A DNA stretch of 64,000 nt from Daejeonella sp. H1SJ63 (GTDB taxonomy: Bacteria; Bacteroidota; Bacteroidia; Sphingobacteriales; Sphingobacteriaceae): positions 76,464 through 140,463 of the forward strand of contig NZ_JARKMZ010000005.1 of assembly GCF_029360775.1 (NCBI RefSeq), written 5' to 3'. The position numbers and the translations under genes were made by a program. The number at the start of each line of letters is the position of its first letter. Positions within the stretch are counted from its first letter, which is position 1. The notes beneath the pieces were generated by a model. That model worked only from the letters and a program-made list of their open reading frames with translations, ran no database searches and was not told the DNA's origin. Shown here one piece after another: positions 8,983 to 18,416 of the stretch.

Positions 8983-10818
8983 ATGAAGACATTTTTCCGA
9001 CTGTTCAGATTTGCCACACCTCTTCAGAATTTTGCTGTTCCCTTTTTTTTTACATCGATTTTAGGTGTCGTCTTCGGTCTGCTTAATTTCACACTGCTGA
9101 TTCCTGTTTTTGAACTGCTTTTTAATCAAACTGCTGATAGCGGAACGAGTGTGCTCAAAGCTACCCCTGCATTTGAACTAAGCATCAGCTATTTTAAAGA
9201 GATGTTTTATCATTACTTCAGGTCAGTGATTCAGGAATCAGGAAAAGTTGGCGCTTTAAAAATGGTAAGTATAGCCATTGTCGTTTCTGTCATTCTTAGT
9301 AATCTGTTTAAATATCTTTCTGCACGTGTGATTGAAAACTTCAGACTAATGATTGTTACCCGGATCCGCAGCAGCATATTTAAAAAGCTTACCGATATCG
9401 ATATACAATATTTCAGTTCACAGCGCAAAGGCGACCTGATTTCAAGATTTATGACTGATGTGGTAACGATTCAGGACTCTATCATTCGCTCTCTGCAAGT
9501 AATTTTGCGTGAGCCAATAGCCATCATATTGAATTTTGCCGTACTATTCAGTATTTCGGCTAAGCTGACCTTCTTTGCACTGATCCTCATCCCTGTTTCG
9601 GGATTACTGATTACCACAATTGTAAAACGTTTAAAGAAACATGCCAGAGCTGCTCAGGAATCACTGGGTGTACTCGTTTCAAGTATTGATGAAGGGTTGA
9701 ACGGAGTAAAGATCATCAAATCTTTCAATGCAGAACATTATATCCAGGAAAAATTCAATGCGGTGAATATGTGGACGAGCAAGATTCACAGGCGACTGGC
9801 AAGAAGAGTATTGCTGGCGGCACCGGTTTCTGAGATGATGGGGGTAATAACTGTAGCTGCTCTTTTATTTTATGGCGGTACATTAATTCTGGAGGAAGGG
9901 TCTGATCTTCAGGGAGCAGAGTTTATTGGCTATATTATCATTTTCTCACAGATCATTAATCCGGCAAAAGCAATCTCGGAAGCATTTGGAAATATATCAC
10001 AGGGTGTTTCTGCTGGTGAACGTGTATTCCAGCTACTTGATGCTCCGGAAAGCATCACTGATATAGTCAATCCGGTTTCAAAAACATCGTTTGAAAAAGA
10101 AATTGAAGTGAAAGATGTTTCATTTGCCTATGGCGAAAAACAGGTACTTAATTCTATCAGTTTTACAATTTCAAAAGGAAGTACTATTGCCCTTGTTGGC
10201 CCTTCAGGAGGCGGAAAAACAACTATGATGGATCTTCTGCCAAGATTTATGGATCCTGCCAACGGTAAAATCAGCATTGACGGCATCGATATTAAAGACA
10301 TCCGGATGAAAGAAGTAAGAGCCCTGATGGGAATTGTAAATCAGGAATCCATACTTTTCAACGATACTATATTCAACAATATCGCATTTGGCAGAGAGGC
10401 AAGTGAGGAGCAGGTTATTGAAGCAGCCAGAATCGCCAATGCTCACGAATTTATTAAACAAACCTCAGAGGGTTATCAAACCAATATCGGCGACCGCGGA
10501 ATGAAGCTTTCAGGTGGACAAAAACAACGTATTTGCATAGCCAGAGCCGTACTTGCAAATCCTCCGATCCTGTTGCTTGATGAGGCTACATCTGCTCTTG
10601 ATACAGAATCAGAAAAGATTGTTCAAAATGCACTGAAAAATCTGATGAAGAACCGTACATCGGTTGTAATTGCACACCGTTTGAGTACAATTCAGGAAGC
10701 CGATCAGATACTTGTTCTGGAGAACGGAAGAATTGCTGAGCAGGGTACACATAATGAATTAATAAATGCCGGGGGATTGTATAAAAAGCTCATTGAAATG
10801 CAAACATTCAATGCATAA
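8983..10818 (+). CDS. MsbA-like ABC exporter (fused permease and ATPase)
   Basis: This half-size exporter has an N-terminal six-helix permease (about residues 1-330) and a C-terminal ATPase. Visible ATPase motifs are Walker A GPSGGGKTT, signature LSGGQKQR, Walker B ILLLDEAT with DTESE, and H-loop AHRLSTI. With 611 residues it matches MsbA-type lipid or glycolipid flippases. Flanking glycosyltransferases suggest that it exports a glycolipid or an undecaprenyl- or lipid A-linked glycan. Its stop overlaps the next gene's ATG by one base (TAATG). Confidence 0.93.
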   Translation: MKTFFRLFRFATPLQNFAVPFFFTSILGVVFGLLNFTLLIPVFELLFNQTADSGTSVLKATPAFELSISYFKEMFYHYFRSVIQESGKVGALKMVSIAIVVSVILSNLFKYLSARVIENFRLMIVTRIRSSIFKKLTDIDIQYFSSQRKGDLISRFMTDVVTIQDSIIRSLQVILREPIAIILNFAVLFSISAKLTFFALILIPVSGLLITTIVKRLKKHARAAQESLGVLVSSIDEGLNGVKIIKSFNAEHYIQEKFNAVNMWTSKIHRRLARRVLLAAPVSEMMGVITVAALLFYGGTLILEEGSDLQGAEFIGYIIIFSQIINPAKAISEAFGNISQGVSAGERVFQLLDAPESITDIVNPVSKTSFEKEIEVKDVSFAYGEKQVLNSISFTISKGSTIALVGPSGGGKTTMMDLLPRFMDPANGKISIDGIDIKDIRMKEVRALMGIVNQESILFNDTIFNNIAFGREASEEQVIEAARIANAHEFIKQTSEGYQTNIGDRGMKLSGGQKQRICIARAVLANPPILLLDEATSALDTESEKIVQNALKNLMKNRTSVVIAHRLSTIQEADQILVLENGRIAEQGTHNELINAGGLYKKLIEMQTFNA

Positions 10819-11759
10819 TGAATCCAAAACCGCTTGTTTCCATTGCCTTATGCACCTATAATGGTGAACGTTTTCTGAGGGAGCAGCTCAACTCCATCAT
10901 CAATCAGACTTATCCTGCAATAGAACTCATTGCCGTTGATGACTGCTCAACTGACAGTACAGTAGCTATCCTGGAAGAATATGCTGAAAAACATCCTTTC
11001 ATTCATGTGTTTAAAAACGAAGCAAATCTGGGTTATATCAGAAACTTCGAAAAAGCAATGCGACTCTGCAATGGAAATCTGATTGCGCTTTCAGATCAGG
11101 ATGATATCTGGGACCTATGTAAAATCGAAAAGTTAACGAACGCAATCGGGAACAATTTGATGATCTACCATGATTCTGAATTTGTTGACCAAAACGGACA
11201 TACACTGAACAAAAGAATGTCGGATATCATGAATCTCTATCGTGGGGATGAACCTGAAGCATTTATATTTTTCAACTGCATTTCAGGCCATTCTGTACTT
11301 ATGAAAAAGGAATTGAGAGATGAAATACTTCCTTTTCCAAATGCCTATTTTCATGACTGGTGGATAGCTTATGTGGCAACCAACCTGGGAAGTATCGACT
11401 ACCTTGATGAGGTTCTTGTAAAATACAGGCAACATGAAAAAGCAGACACTAATATTTTAAAAAGAGAACGCAAAACAGCCTCTCCCGCAAAACTTAGCTC
11501 TGATCAGAAACAAAATAAAAAGATTCAATGGCTAAAATCCTGTGCTGAATACCCAAAAAATAAAAATCCCGAATTAATTAAATCTATATATCATGAGGTG
11601 CTGAAAAGCAATAATGGCTATATTTCTGTGAGGCTTGCCAGGCTAATCTATAAAAATCGGGGAAAACTGTTCAGAATTAATAAAAAGAATAGATTCAGCA
11701 AGCTGAATTTTCTTTTAAAGGAGATCTGGGGAGGAGAAATACGCCAGCTATTCTCCTGA
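10818..11759 (+). CDS. GT2-family glycosyltransferase
   Basis: This 313-residue GT-A enzyme has VSIALCTYNGERFLREQL, DDCSTDST and the SDQDDIW motif typical of rhamnosyl- or galactosyl-transferase-like GT2 proteins. It is translationally coupled to the ABC exporter through a TAATG overlap at 10816-10820. It ends one base before the convergent FkbM gene, with no recognisable terminator between. The sugar donor and acceptor cannot be told from the sequence. Confidence 0.88.
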   Translation: MNPKPLVSIALCTYNGERFLREQLNSIINQTYPAIELIAVDDCSTDSTVAILEEYAEKHPFIHVFKNEANLGYIRNFEKAMRLCNGNLIALSDQDDIWDLCKIEKLTNAIGNNLMIYHDSEFVDQNGHTLNKRMSDIMNLYRGDEPEAFIFFNCISGHSVLMKKELRDEILPFPNAYFHDWWIAYVATNLGSIDYLDEVLVKYRQHEKADTNILKRERKTASPAKLSSDQKQNKKIQWLKSCAEYPKNKNPELIKSIYHEVLKSNNGYISVRLARLIYKNRGKLFRINKKNRFSKLNFLLKEIWGGEIRQLFS

Positions 11760-11760
11760 A

Positions 11761-12567
11761 TTATTTTTTATAGCAGAAAACATTAATTGCCATATCAAAA
11801 TTTTCACAAATCAGTTTATCATCAACGAAGGGGCGCCTTCTGGTAGCCGACTCTTTGATATAATAGTGAAAACCAAGGCTTTCAACCAGGGCAAGTAACT
11901 CATGAAGAGTTTGTTTTGATTTCACATCATTATGGTACTCAAAGAATATGTGCTGAGCTTTTTTCAGATTTTCACCGCAGTATTTAAGCACCTTATCTTC
12001 AGCACCTTCAATATCAATTTTCAGGAAATCAACATCATTGGTAAGATAATCCAGCAGGGGCACTGCTTCAATCAGTTTAGGTTCCTGATTTGCATATTCA
12101 GCATTTACTCTGCCACCCATTCCGCCGTCAGTAAAAAACTTTAAAGTTTCTTTCTTTGTCCATACCGCTTTCTGATGAAGCGTCACATTCTTCAATCCGA
12201 AGGTCTTTACATTCTCTTCCAGAATTGCAAATATCTCTGCATCGGGCTCAAAAGCAATGATATGATGATCAGGATAGTTTAGTGAAAAATACAAAACACT
12301 AAGGCCCATATTTGCTCCGCAGTCAAGAATAGTTTTTGATCCGGGGCTAGGCTGAAAACGATAAATATCTGTCTCGAAAAGTTCGTGATATGATTCTGCA
12401 AAACTAGGCCCGTGATGAAATTTAAAAGGCTTATCAAATACATGAGCATATCCCACAGTGAAGTGTTTGAAGTCGGCAATACGACCCAATTCAAGCTTAA
12501 TGTCACCTGCATTAAGTTTCATTGCAATACTTCTTTTAAGTCTTCTGAATTCTTTTCTGAAACCCAA
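11761..12567 (-). CDS. FkbM-family SAM-dependent methyltransferase
   Basis: The 268-residue protein has the SAM-binding LDCGANMGLSVLYFS, the acidic FEPDAEIFAIL and the family-defining DFLKIDIEGAEDKVL. FkbM proteins typically O-methylate sugars or polyketides; next to two glycosyltransferases and an exporter it probably modifies a surface glycan. The gene lies downstream of the infB terminator on the same strand and must use its own promoter, which I could not identify in the short gap. Confidence 0.87.
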   Translation of the reverse strand: MGFRKEFRRLKRSIAMKLNAGDIKLELGRIADFKHFTVGYAHVFDKPFKFHHGPSFAESYHELFETDIYRFQPSPGSKTILDCGANMGLSVLYFSLNYPDHHIIAFEPDAEIFAILEENVKTFGLKNVTLHQKAVWTKKETLKFFTDGGMGGRVNAEYANQEPKLIEAVPLLDYLTNDVDFLKIDIEGAEDKVLKYCGENLKKAQHIFFEYHNDVKSKQTLHELLALVESLGFHYYIKESATRRRPFVDDKLICENFDMAINVFCYKK

Positions 12568-12595
12568 AACCGATAGAATTTAAATTCTGAAAAAT

Positions 12596-12622
12596 AAAAA
12601 AAGCGATCACAGAGATCGCTTT
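12596..12622 (-). terminator. intrinsic terminator after infB
   Basis: On the minus strand the stem AGCGATCTCTGTGATCGCT is followed by a run of seven T, 18 nt after the infB stop. It closes the rimP-nusA-infB operon. Confidence 0.88.
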
Positions 12623-12640
12623 CAATTATATCTGTTGAAA

Positions 12641-15613
12641 CTATAGTTTTCTTTTCACCTCAACCTGTTCGTACGATTCAACGATATCTCCAACCTCAAT
12701 ATTATTGAAATTCTGGATATTCAAACCACACTCATAACCGGTTGCAACTTCTTTCACATCATCTTTGAAACGTTTCAGTGAAGCAAGCTCACCTGTATAG
12801 ATAACAACTCCGTCGCGAATAATCCGCACTTTACTGTTTCTGGTGATTTTACCGTCAAGAACCATACATCCTGCAATGGTACCAACCTTGCTGATCTTGA
12901 ATACCTCACGGATCTCAACGTTTGAAGTGATTTTCTCTTCAAATTCAGGATCAAGCATTCCTTCCATCGCTGCTTTAACCTCATTGATGGCATCATAAAT
13001 GATTGAGTACAGGCGAATATCGATCTGTTCTGCTTCAGCCAGTTTACGCGCACTTGCTGAAGGACGTACCTGGAAACCAATGATAATTGCATCTGACGCT
13101 GATGCAAGCAATACATCAGATTCTGAAATCTGACCTACTGATTTATGAATGATATTAACCTGAATCTGCTCTGTAGAAAGTTTCAGCAATGAGTCAGAAA
13201 GTGCTTCAATTGAACCATCCACGTCACCTTTTACGATCACATTTAATTCCTTGAAGTTTCCGATCGCCAAACGACGTCCGATTTCATCCAGTGTAATATG
13301 TTTCTGGGTACGTAATCCCTGCTCACGCTGTAACTGTAATCTCTTGTTTGCAATCTGACGTGCTTCAACTTCACTTTCCATCACGTTAAACTTATCACCT
13401 GATGTTGGCGCACCCTGCATACCAAGTACCTGTACCGGAGTTGCAGGTCCGGCCTTGTCAACCTTAATTCCGCGTTCATTATGTAAAGCTTTCACTTTAC
13501 CGCTGTATCCGCCTGCAAGGATCGCATCGCCCACTTTAAGGGTACCGGCCTGAATAAGTACTGTAGTTACAATACCACGTCCTTTATCAAGTGCGGCTTC
13601 AATAACGGTACCAACTGCACGTTTATTCGGATTAGCTTTCAGTTCAAGTAAATCAGCTTCAAGCAATACTTTTTCAAGTAAAAGCTCAACACCCATACCG
13701 GTTTTACCCGATATTTCCTGACACTGATATTTACCACCCCAATCTTCAACCAGAATATTCATTGTTGCCAGCTGCTCGCGGATCTTATCAGCATTTGCAC
13801 CCGGCTTATCCACCTTACTGAAGGCAAATACAATCGGAACTCCGGCAGCCTGAGCATGATTAATTGCTTCACGTGTCTGAGGCATCACGCTGTCGTCTGC
13901 TGCAATTACAATAATTGCAATATCTGTAACCTGGGCACCCCTTGCACGCATTGCGGTAAAGGCTTCGTGTCCGGGAGTATCAAGGAATGTTATTTTTCTT
14001 TCGTTTTCAAGGGTAACCTCATAGGCACCAATGTGCTGGGTTATACCTCCCGCCTCGCCGGCGATAACGTTAGTTTTACGTACAAAGTCAAGAAGTGAGG
14101 TCTTACCATGATCTACGTGACCCATTACGGTTACGATCGGAGCTCTTGGTAATAAATCTTCCGGCTTATCTTCTTCCTCAAACAAGCCTGATTCCTCGTC
14201 TTCAGGTTTAACGAATTCAACTTCATAGCCAAACTCATCAGCAACAATGGTCAGGGTTTCAGCATCCAGTCTTTGATTGATAGACACAAACATTCCCAAA
14301 CTCATACATGTTGAAATGATCTGAGTTACAGGAACATCAAGCATTAGCGCAAGCTCATTTGCAGTAACAAACTCAGTTACCTTAATGGTCTTTGACTGCA
14401 TTTCTGCTTCCAATGCCGCATCTTCAGCATTTTGGGCAACATCATCACGCTTTTGACGGCGTAATTTGGCACGCTGGGCAAATTTACCCGACTTACCTGC
14501 GCCACTTAAACGGGCAAGAGTAGCCTTAATCTGATCCTGAATTTCTTTATCTGTAGGTTCAGCTTTAGGAACATCGGTACGCGGTTTGTTTCTGAAATCA
14601 GGACGTGCATTTCCCTGTCCGCCCTGAGCAGGTCTGCCTGCTCTGAAATCTGGACGATTACCCTGATATCCACCACCTGCAGGTGCCGGGCGATTACCCT
14701 GCTGCTGCTGTCCCTGAGGAGCTTGTCCGGGCTGGCCCGGCACATTATCTTTACGCTTGCGCTTACGCTTATGATCAGCACCTGCAGCACTTGACGATGA
14801 AGCTACCGGTTGTCCCCGACGTGCCGGGGAGACTGGTAATTCAATCTTTCCAATTACATTCGGTCCGCTTAAACGTTCAGCTTTAGCGCGAATTACCGTA
14901 GCATCAGGATTACTTTCCTGAGTGTTTGGCACATTTTCTTTCTTTTCTTTTTCAACAGCTTTTACTTCCGGCTTAGAAACAGGTTCAACCTTTTCAGGGG
15001 CTTTTGGAGTTTCAACTACTATTTCAGCAACAGGAGCCGGTTCAGCCTTAACCTCTTTTATTATTTCAGGTTCAGGCTCTTTAACTGGAGCAGGAGGTGC
15101 CGGAACCGGTTCAGGTTCAACAACTACAGGCTTTTCAGGTTCAGGAGCTTTCTTTTCAGGGCGGGTTTTGGAATTAAGATTATCTAAATCTATCTTTCCA
15201 ACTATCTTAACACCTGGTAAAGCTCCTTCCTCAGCTTTAGGTTCAATAACTGCAGGCTCCTGAGGAGCAGCCTTTGGCTTCTCTACCACCGGAGGGGTAA
15301 AAGGATTTACATTCTTGATCAGAATTTCTTCCGGCTCAAAATCTTTTGAACGCTGTGGCTCTGTTTTTTCTACAGGTGCAGGGATATCCTCGCGTCGGAT
15401 CTTGCCAATAACAATCTGTTTGGCTTCCTCTTTAACGATCTTATCGCCCTGAAACTCCTTAAGAAGAACATCATACATCTCATCGGTGAGTTTAGTATTT
15501 GGTCTGGCCTCAACAGGGAAACCTTTTTTTCCTAAGAACTCAACCGCAGTGTTTAAGCCGATATTCAGCTCCTTCGCAGCTTTAAGTAAATTTGTGCTTT
15601 TACCTTCTGACAT
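12641..15613 (-). CDS. infB: translation initiation factor IF-2
   Basis: IF-2 is the GTPase that positions initiator tRNA on the ribosome. The 990-residue protein has an IF2_N region, a long low-complexity Pro/Glu/Ala-rich linker (about residues 100-330), the G domain with G1 GHVDHGKTS (near residue 496) and G3 DTPGHEAF, and C-terminal beta-barrel domains. The G4 motif reads SKVD (residues 599-602) instead of the usual NKxD. It is the last gene of the rimP-nusA-infB unit, 105 nt after nusA, with a terminator behind it. Confidence 0.97.
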   Translation of the reverse strand: MSEGKSTNLLKAAKELNIGLNTAVEFLGKKGFPVEARPNTKLTDEMYDVLLKEFQGDKIVKEEAKQIVIGKIRREDIPAPVEKTEPQRSKDFEPEEILIKNVNPFTPPVVEKPKAAPQEPAVIEPKAEEGALPGVKIVGKIDLDNLNSKTRPEKKAPEPEKPVVVEPEPVPAPPAPVKEPEPEIIKEVKAEPAPVAEIVVETPKAPEKVEPVSKPEVKAVEKEKKENVPNTQESNPDATVIRAKAERLSGPNVIGKIELPVSPARRGQPVASSSSAAGADHKRKRKRKDNVPGQPGQAPQGQQQQGNRPAPAGGGYQGNRPDFRAGRPAQGGQGNARPDFRNKPRTDVPKAEPTDKEIQDQIKATLARLSGAGKSGKFAQRAKLRRQKRDDVAQNAEDAALEAEMQSKTIKVTEFVTANELALMLDVPVTQIISTCMSLGMFVSINQRLDAETLTIVADEFGYEVEFVKPEDEESGLFEEEDKPEDLLPRAPIVTVMGHVDHGKTSLLDFVRKTNVIAGEAGGITQHIGAYEVTLENERKITFLDTPGHEAFTAMRARGAQVTDIAIIVIAADDSVMPQTREAINHAQAAGVPIVFAFSKVDKPGANADKIREQLATMNILVEDWGGKYQCQEISGKTGMGVELLLEKVLLEADLLELKANPNKRAVGTVIEAALDKGRGIVTTVLIQAGTLKVGDAILAGGYSGKVKALHNERGIKVDKAGPATPVQVLGMQGAPTSGDKFNVMESEVEARQIANKRLQLQREQGLRTQKHITLDEIGRRLAIGNFKELNVIVKGDVDGSIEALSDSLLKLSTEQIQVNIIHKSVGQISESDVLLASASDAIIIGFQVRPSASARKLAEAEQIDIRLYSIIYDAINEVKAAMEGMLDPEFEEKITSNVEIREVFKISKVGTIAGCMVLDGKITRNSKVRIIRDGVVIYTGELASLKRFKDDVKEVATGYECGLNIQNFNNIEVGDIVESYEQVEVKRKL

Positions 15614-15718
15614 TTATTAATTAACCTCGCTATTTTTGTACAAAAGTACGTTTTTTATATGTTAAATGTTTTGAGGATCAGCCCTAATATTTTTCAGGGC
15701 TGAACCAGGTCAAATAAC

Positions 15719-16954
15719 TTATTCAAATTCAGACCTCAGGATCTCGATCACTTCTTTAACTGTGGTATCCTCAAGGTCTGTTCGTTTAACCAGCTCATCA
15801 ACTGAAAGAGCCAGAATAGATTTCGCTGTATCAAGACCAACACGCTTGAATTCATCAATAATCCAGCCTTCGATCTCATCAGAGAATTCCTCAATATCCA
15901 CATCCTCATCATCTTCCTGAGCCTCACGGTAAACATCTATCTCATAACCCGTCAGCTTGCCGGCAAGTTTGATATTATGCCCGCCACGACCGATAGCCAG
16001 AGAAACCTGATCCGGTTTCAAATATACAGCCGCTCTCTTTTCCTCATCATCAAGCTTGATGCTGGTGATCTTAGCCGGACTTAGCGCTCTTTGAATATAC
16101 AATGAAATATTGTTTGTAAAGTTAATAACATCAATATTTTCATTTTTCAACTCGCGAACGATACCATGAATACGTGATCCTTTCATACCCACACAAGCAC
16201 CCACAGGATCAATTCTGTCATCATAAGACTCAACAGCAACCTTTGCTCTTTCTCCTGGTTCGCGAACAATCTTTTTAATAGTAATCAGACCGTCAAAAAT
16301 TTCAGGAACTTCAAGTTCAAACAAACGCTGAAGGAACTCCGGAGCCGTGCGTGAGATAATGATCTTCGGGTTACCATTGATCATTTCTACTTTCTCGATA
16401 ATAGCACGAACAGAATCACCCTTTTTAAAGTAATCAGCCGGAATCTGCTCAGTTTTCGGCAATAAAAGTTCATTCCCTTCATCATCAAGTACCAGGGTTT
16501 CTTTTTTCCATACCTGATAAACCTCACCTGTAACAATCTCGCCCACACGATCTTTGTACTTTTTGAAGATTTCATCTTTCTCAAGCTCAAGAATTTTTGA
16601 AACCAGAGTCTGACGTGCAGCAAGAATTGCCCTGCGGCCAAAGCTCTCCAAAGTGATCTGCTCAATAAAGTCGTCACCAACCTCCAGATCAGGATCAATA
16701 GTCTTAGCTTCTGCCAGTTCTATTTCCAGATCATCGTCTTCCGAAAATCCATCTTCCATTACGGTTCTTGTACGCCAGATCTCGAGATCCCCGTTATCAG
16801 GGTTAACAATTACGTCACAATTCTCGTCAGTGCCATACCTTTTACGCAACATACTGCGGAAAACTTCTTCCAACACACTGATAACCGTAGGACGGTCAAT
16901 ATTCTTGAAGTCTTTGAACTCCTGAAATGAATCGATTAAATTAATATTGCTCAT
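15719..16954 (-). CDS. nusA: transcription termination/antitermination factor NusA
   Basis: NusA binds RNA polymerase and modulates pausing, termination and antitermination. The 411-residue protein contains the N-terminal polymerase-binding domain, an S1 domain (about 130-200), KH1 with VGACVGMKGSRI and KH2 with VSLAIGRGGHNIKLA. At 411 residues it lacks the long acidic repeats of gamma-proteobacterial NusA, as is usual in Bacteroidota. Gene order rimP-nusA-infB is conserved widely and supports the call. Confidence 0.97.
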   Translation of the reverse strand: MSNINLIDSFQEFKDFKNIDRPTVISVLEEVFRSMLRKRYGTDENCDVIVNPDNGDLEIWRTRTVMEDGFSEDDDLEIELAEAKTIDPDLEVGDDFIEQITLESFGRRAILAARQTLVSKILELEKDEIFKKYKDRVGEIVTGEVYQVWKKETLVLDDEGNELLLPKTEQIPADYFKKGDSVRAIIEKVEMINGNPKIIISRTAPEFLQRLFELEVPEIFDGLITIKKIVREPGERAKVAVESYDDRIDPVGACVGMKGSRIHGIVRELKNENIDVINFTNNISLYIQRALSPAKITSIKLDDEEKRAAVYLKPDQVSLAIGRGGHNIKLAGKLTGYEIDVYREAQEDDEDVDIEEFSDEIEGWIIDEFKRVGLDTAKSILALSVDELVKRTDLEDTTVKEVIEILRSEFE

Positions 16955-16984
16955 TTTTTATTGAATTTGTCAGCTAAACCGACG

Positions 16985-17449
16985 TTATTTAAAACTCACT
17001 AAAACTATCGTATCTGTTATATCATCGAAAGAAATAAAGCTCTCTACCAATACTGCTTTCTTTCCTTTTTCTTTCACACTTTCCTGAAGACTTATACCCG
17101 ACCCGTCTGCACTGATCAGCTTACCTTCAATTTTATTCCCATCCTTCAATTTTACTTTTACTGAACGGTTAATATTTTTCAGGTACTGACGCAATAACTT
17201 TAGAGGGGTATCTAATCCCGGAGAAGAAACTTCGAGTCTGTATGCCTGTTCAATCGCATTTTCCTCTTCAAGATGGAATCCTACATGACGGCTTATGGCC
17301 ACACAGTCGCTGATTGCCACACCATTATCGCCATCTACTAAAATAGATAAAATTCCGCTCCCATGCATCTGAACATCAACCAGAAACAAGTCAGGCCGGT
17401 CAGCAATCTTCTCTTCAACTAATTCAGTAACTCTTTTCTCTATATTCAT
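16985..17449 (-). CDS. rimP: ribosome maturation factor RimP
   Basis: RimP assists 30S subunit assembly. The 154-residue protein shows LFLVDVQMHGSG in the N-terminal domain and VSSPGLDTPL at the domain junction, both diagnostic. It is the first gene of the rimP-nusA-infB operon, 30 nt upstream of nusA. Confidence 0.95.
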   Translation of the reverse strand: MNIEKRVTELVEEKIADRPDLFLVDVQMHGSGILSILVDGDNGVAISDCVAISRHVGFHLEEENAIEQAYRLEVSSPGLDTPLKLLRQYLKNINRSVKVKLKDGNKIEGKLISADGSGISLQESVKEKGKKAVLVESFISFDDITDTIVLVSFK

Positions 17450-17488
17450 AATTGATCATTTTTTAGCCCGTTTAAAAAACAAAAAGGT

Positions 17489-17521
17489 AAAAAAAGAGCC
17501 CCGACACTATCGGGGCTCTTC
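17489..17521 (-). terminator. intrinsic terminator between lipoprotein gene and rimP
   Basis: On the minus strand the stem GAGCCCCGATAGTGTCGGGGCTC is followed by seven T. It lies 67 nt after the stop of the lipoprotein gene at 17588 and 40 nt before the rimP ATG. Confidence 0.9.
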
Positions 17522-17532
17522 TCAGATCGATG

Positions 17533-17564
17533 CAAATATAAATAAAACTATCCGGCTATGCAAA
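17533..17564 (-). promoter_or_regulatory. promoter-like element upstream of rimP
   Basis: On the minus strand TTTG (17564-17561) is separated by 20 nt from TATATTTG (17540-17533), an exact TAnnTTTG match. It points towards rimP, but the terminator at 17521-17489 would be the first thing transcribed, so it is either an attenuated leader or a chance match. Confidence 0.45.
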
Positions 17565-17587
17565 TAGCTGGTTTCAATACATTTATA

Positions 17588-18046
17588 TTATTTATCAGGC
17601 ACACTGAACCTCAATTCGATATAGCTGTTATTGACTGATAATTTGCCTGCACCAAGGATATCCGCGGGTTCGCGAAGCAGAAGTTTAGTATAACAACGTG
17701 AAAAATAGGATCGGCCTTTTCGGAATGCCGAATCCGGCTGGAAACGGACCATCCCCTCATCAATGATATAGGTGCCGGATAATGCAGGTTGAAAATCACG
17801 CATCTCAGGATCCCTGCTTTCCTCGTAAACTGCGAAAAAACCCGACCATTGCGAATAATCAAGCGAGTCTGCAAGGAACTCTTCAATGATATGAGCAGGC
17901 ACATCTCTGAGTTCAATAGCTGAACTATCAGAATTTAGTCTTATTTTCATGGTTTCTGCAAGTCTTTCATTCTGCCTTTTCTCAGTGCAGGAGCTAAGGA
18001 ATAAAAAAAATAGTGCAGCGATTTGAATCAGATTGGTAAATTTCAT
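17588..18046 (-). CDS. predicted lipoprotein of unknown function
   Basis: The 152-residue protein starts with a hydrophobic leader and a lipobox (LFLSSC, Cys about residue 20), so it should be a membrane-anchored lipoprotein. The mature part is mixed alpha/beta and contains a segment GTYIIDEGMVRFQPDSAFRKG that resembles a beta-sandwich domain assessing extremes of a structure, but I do not recognise a family. It is divergent from the gene at 18065 (18-nt gap) and followed by its own terminator. Confidence 0.75.
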   Translation of the reverse strand: MKFTNLIQIAALFFLFLSSCTEKRQNERLAETMKIRLNSDSSAIELRDVPAHIIEEFLADSLDYSQWSGFFAVYEESRDPEMRDFQPALSGTYIIDEGMVRFQPDSAFRKGRSYFSRCYTKLLLREPADILGAGKLSVNNSYIELRFSVPDK

Positions 18047-18064
18047 CGTTCTTAAACTAAAAAT

Positions 18065-18412
18065 ATGAAACTAATCATCGAAATACTACTAATGGGTGCC
18101 GCAGTAGCTATTGCTGCACACCTTTTGCCGGGAGTAGATGTAACAAATTTCTGGAGTGCCATCATTGCCGGAGTTTTGATTGCGCTGGCCAATGCCACTA
18201 TTGGAACAATACTTCGAATTCTGACTTTCCCGATCAATTTTCTGACCCTTGGCCTGGTTTCTTTCATTATAACCGTGCTTATGGTTCTATTGGTTGACAG
18301 CCTGATGGACACATTCAATACCGAAGGTTTCTTCTCAGCCATGCTGTTTGCCATTGTACTCGCTCTGATTAATATGATATTTTCGGTTTTCAGTTCAGAC
18401 AAATCAAACTAA
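18065..18412 (+). CDS. phage-holin-family (YvlD-like) small membrane protein
   Basis: This 115-residue protein has four hydrophobic segments and the internal LRILTFPINFLTLGLVSFII motif that defines the Phage_holin_4_2/YvlD group. Despite the family name these are chromosomal membrane proteins, and nothing phage-like surrounds it. It converges on the M1 peptidase gene with a 4-nt gap. Confidence 0.85.
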   Translation: MKLIIEILLMGAAVAIAAHLLPGVDVTNFWSAIIAGVLIALANATIGTILRILTFPINFLTLGLVSFIITVLMVLLVDSLMDTFNTEGFFSAMLFAIVLALINMIFSVFSSDKSN

Positions 18413-18416
18413 GTTA

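Noticed and set aside
14922-15263. 113-codon plus-strand Gly/Ser-rich frame opposite infB
   Set aside because: It is the antisense of the Pro/Glu/Ala-rich linker of IF-2 and reflects codon bias, not a gene.
18065-18412. Prophage remnant because of the holin family name
   Set aside because: The YvlD/Phage_holin_4_2 family is commonly chromosomal, and no phage gene is nearby.
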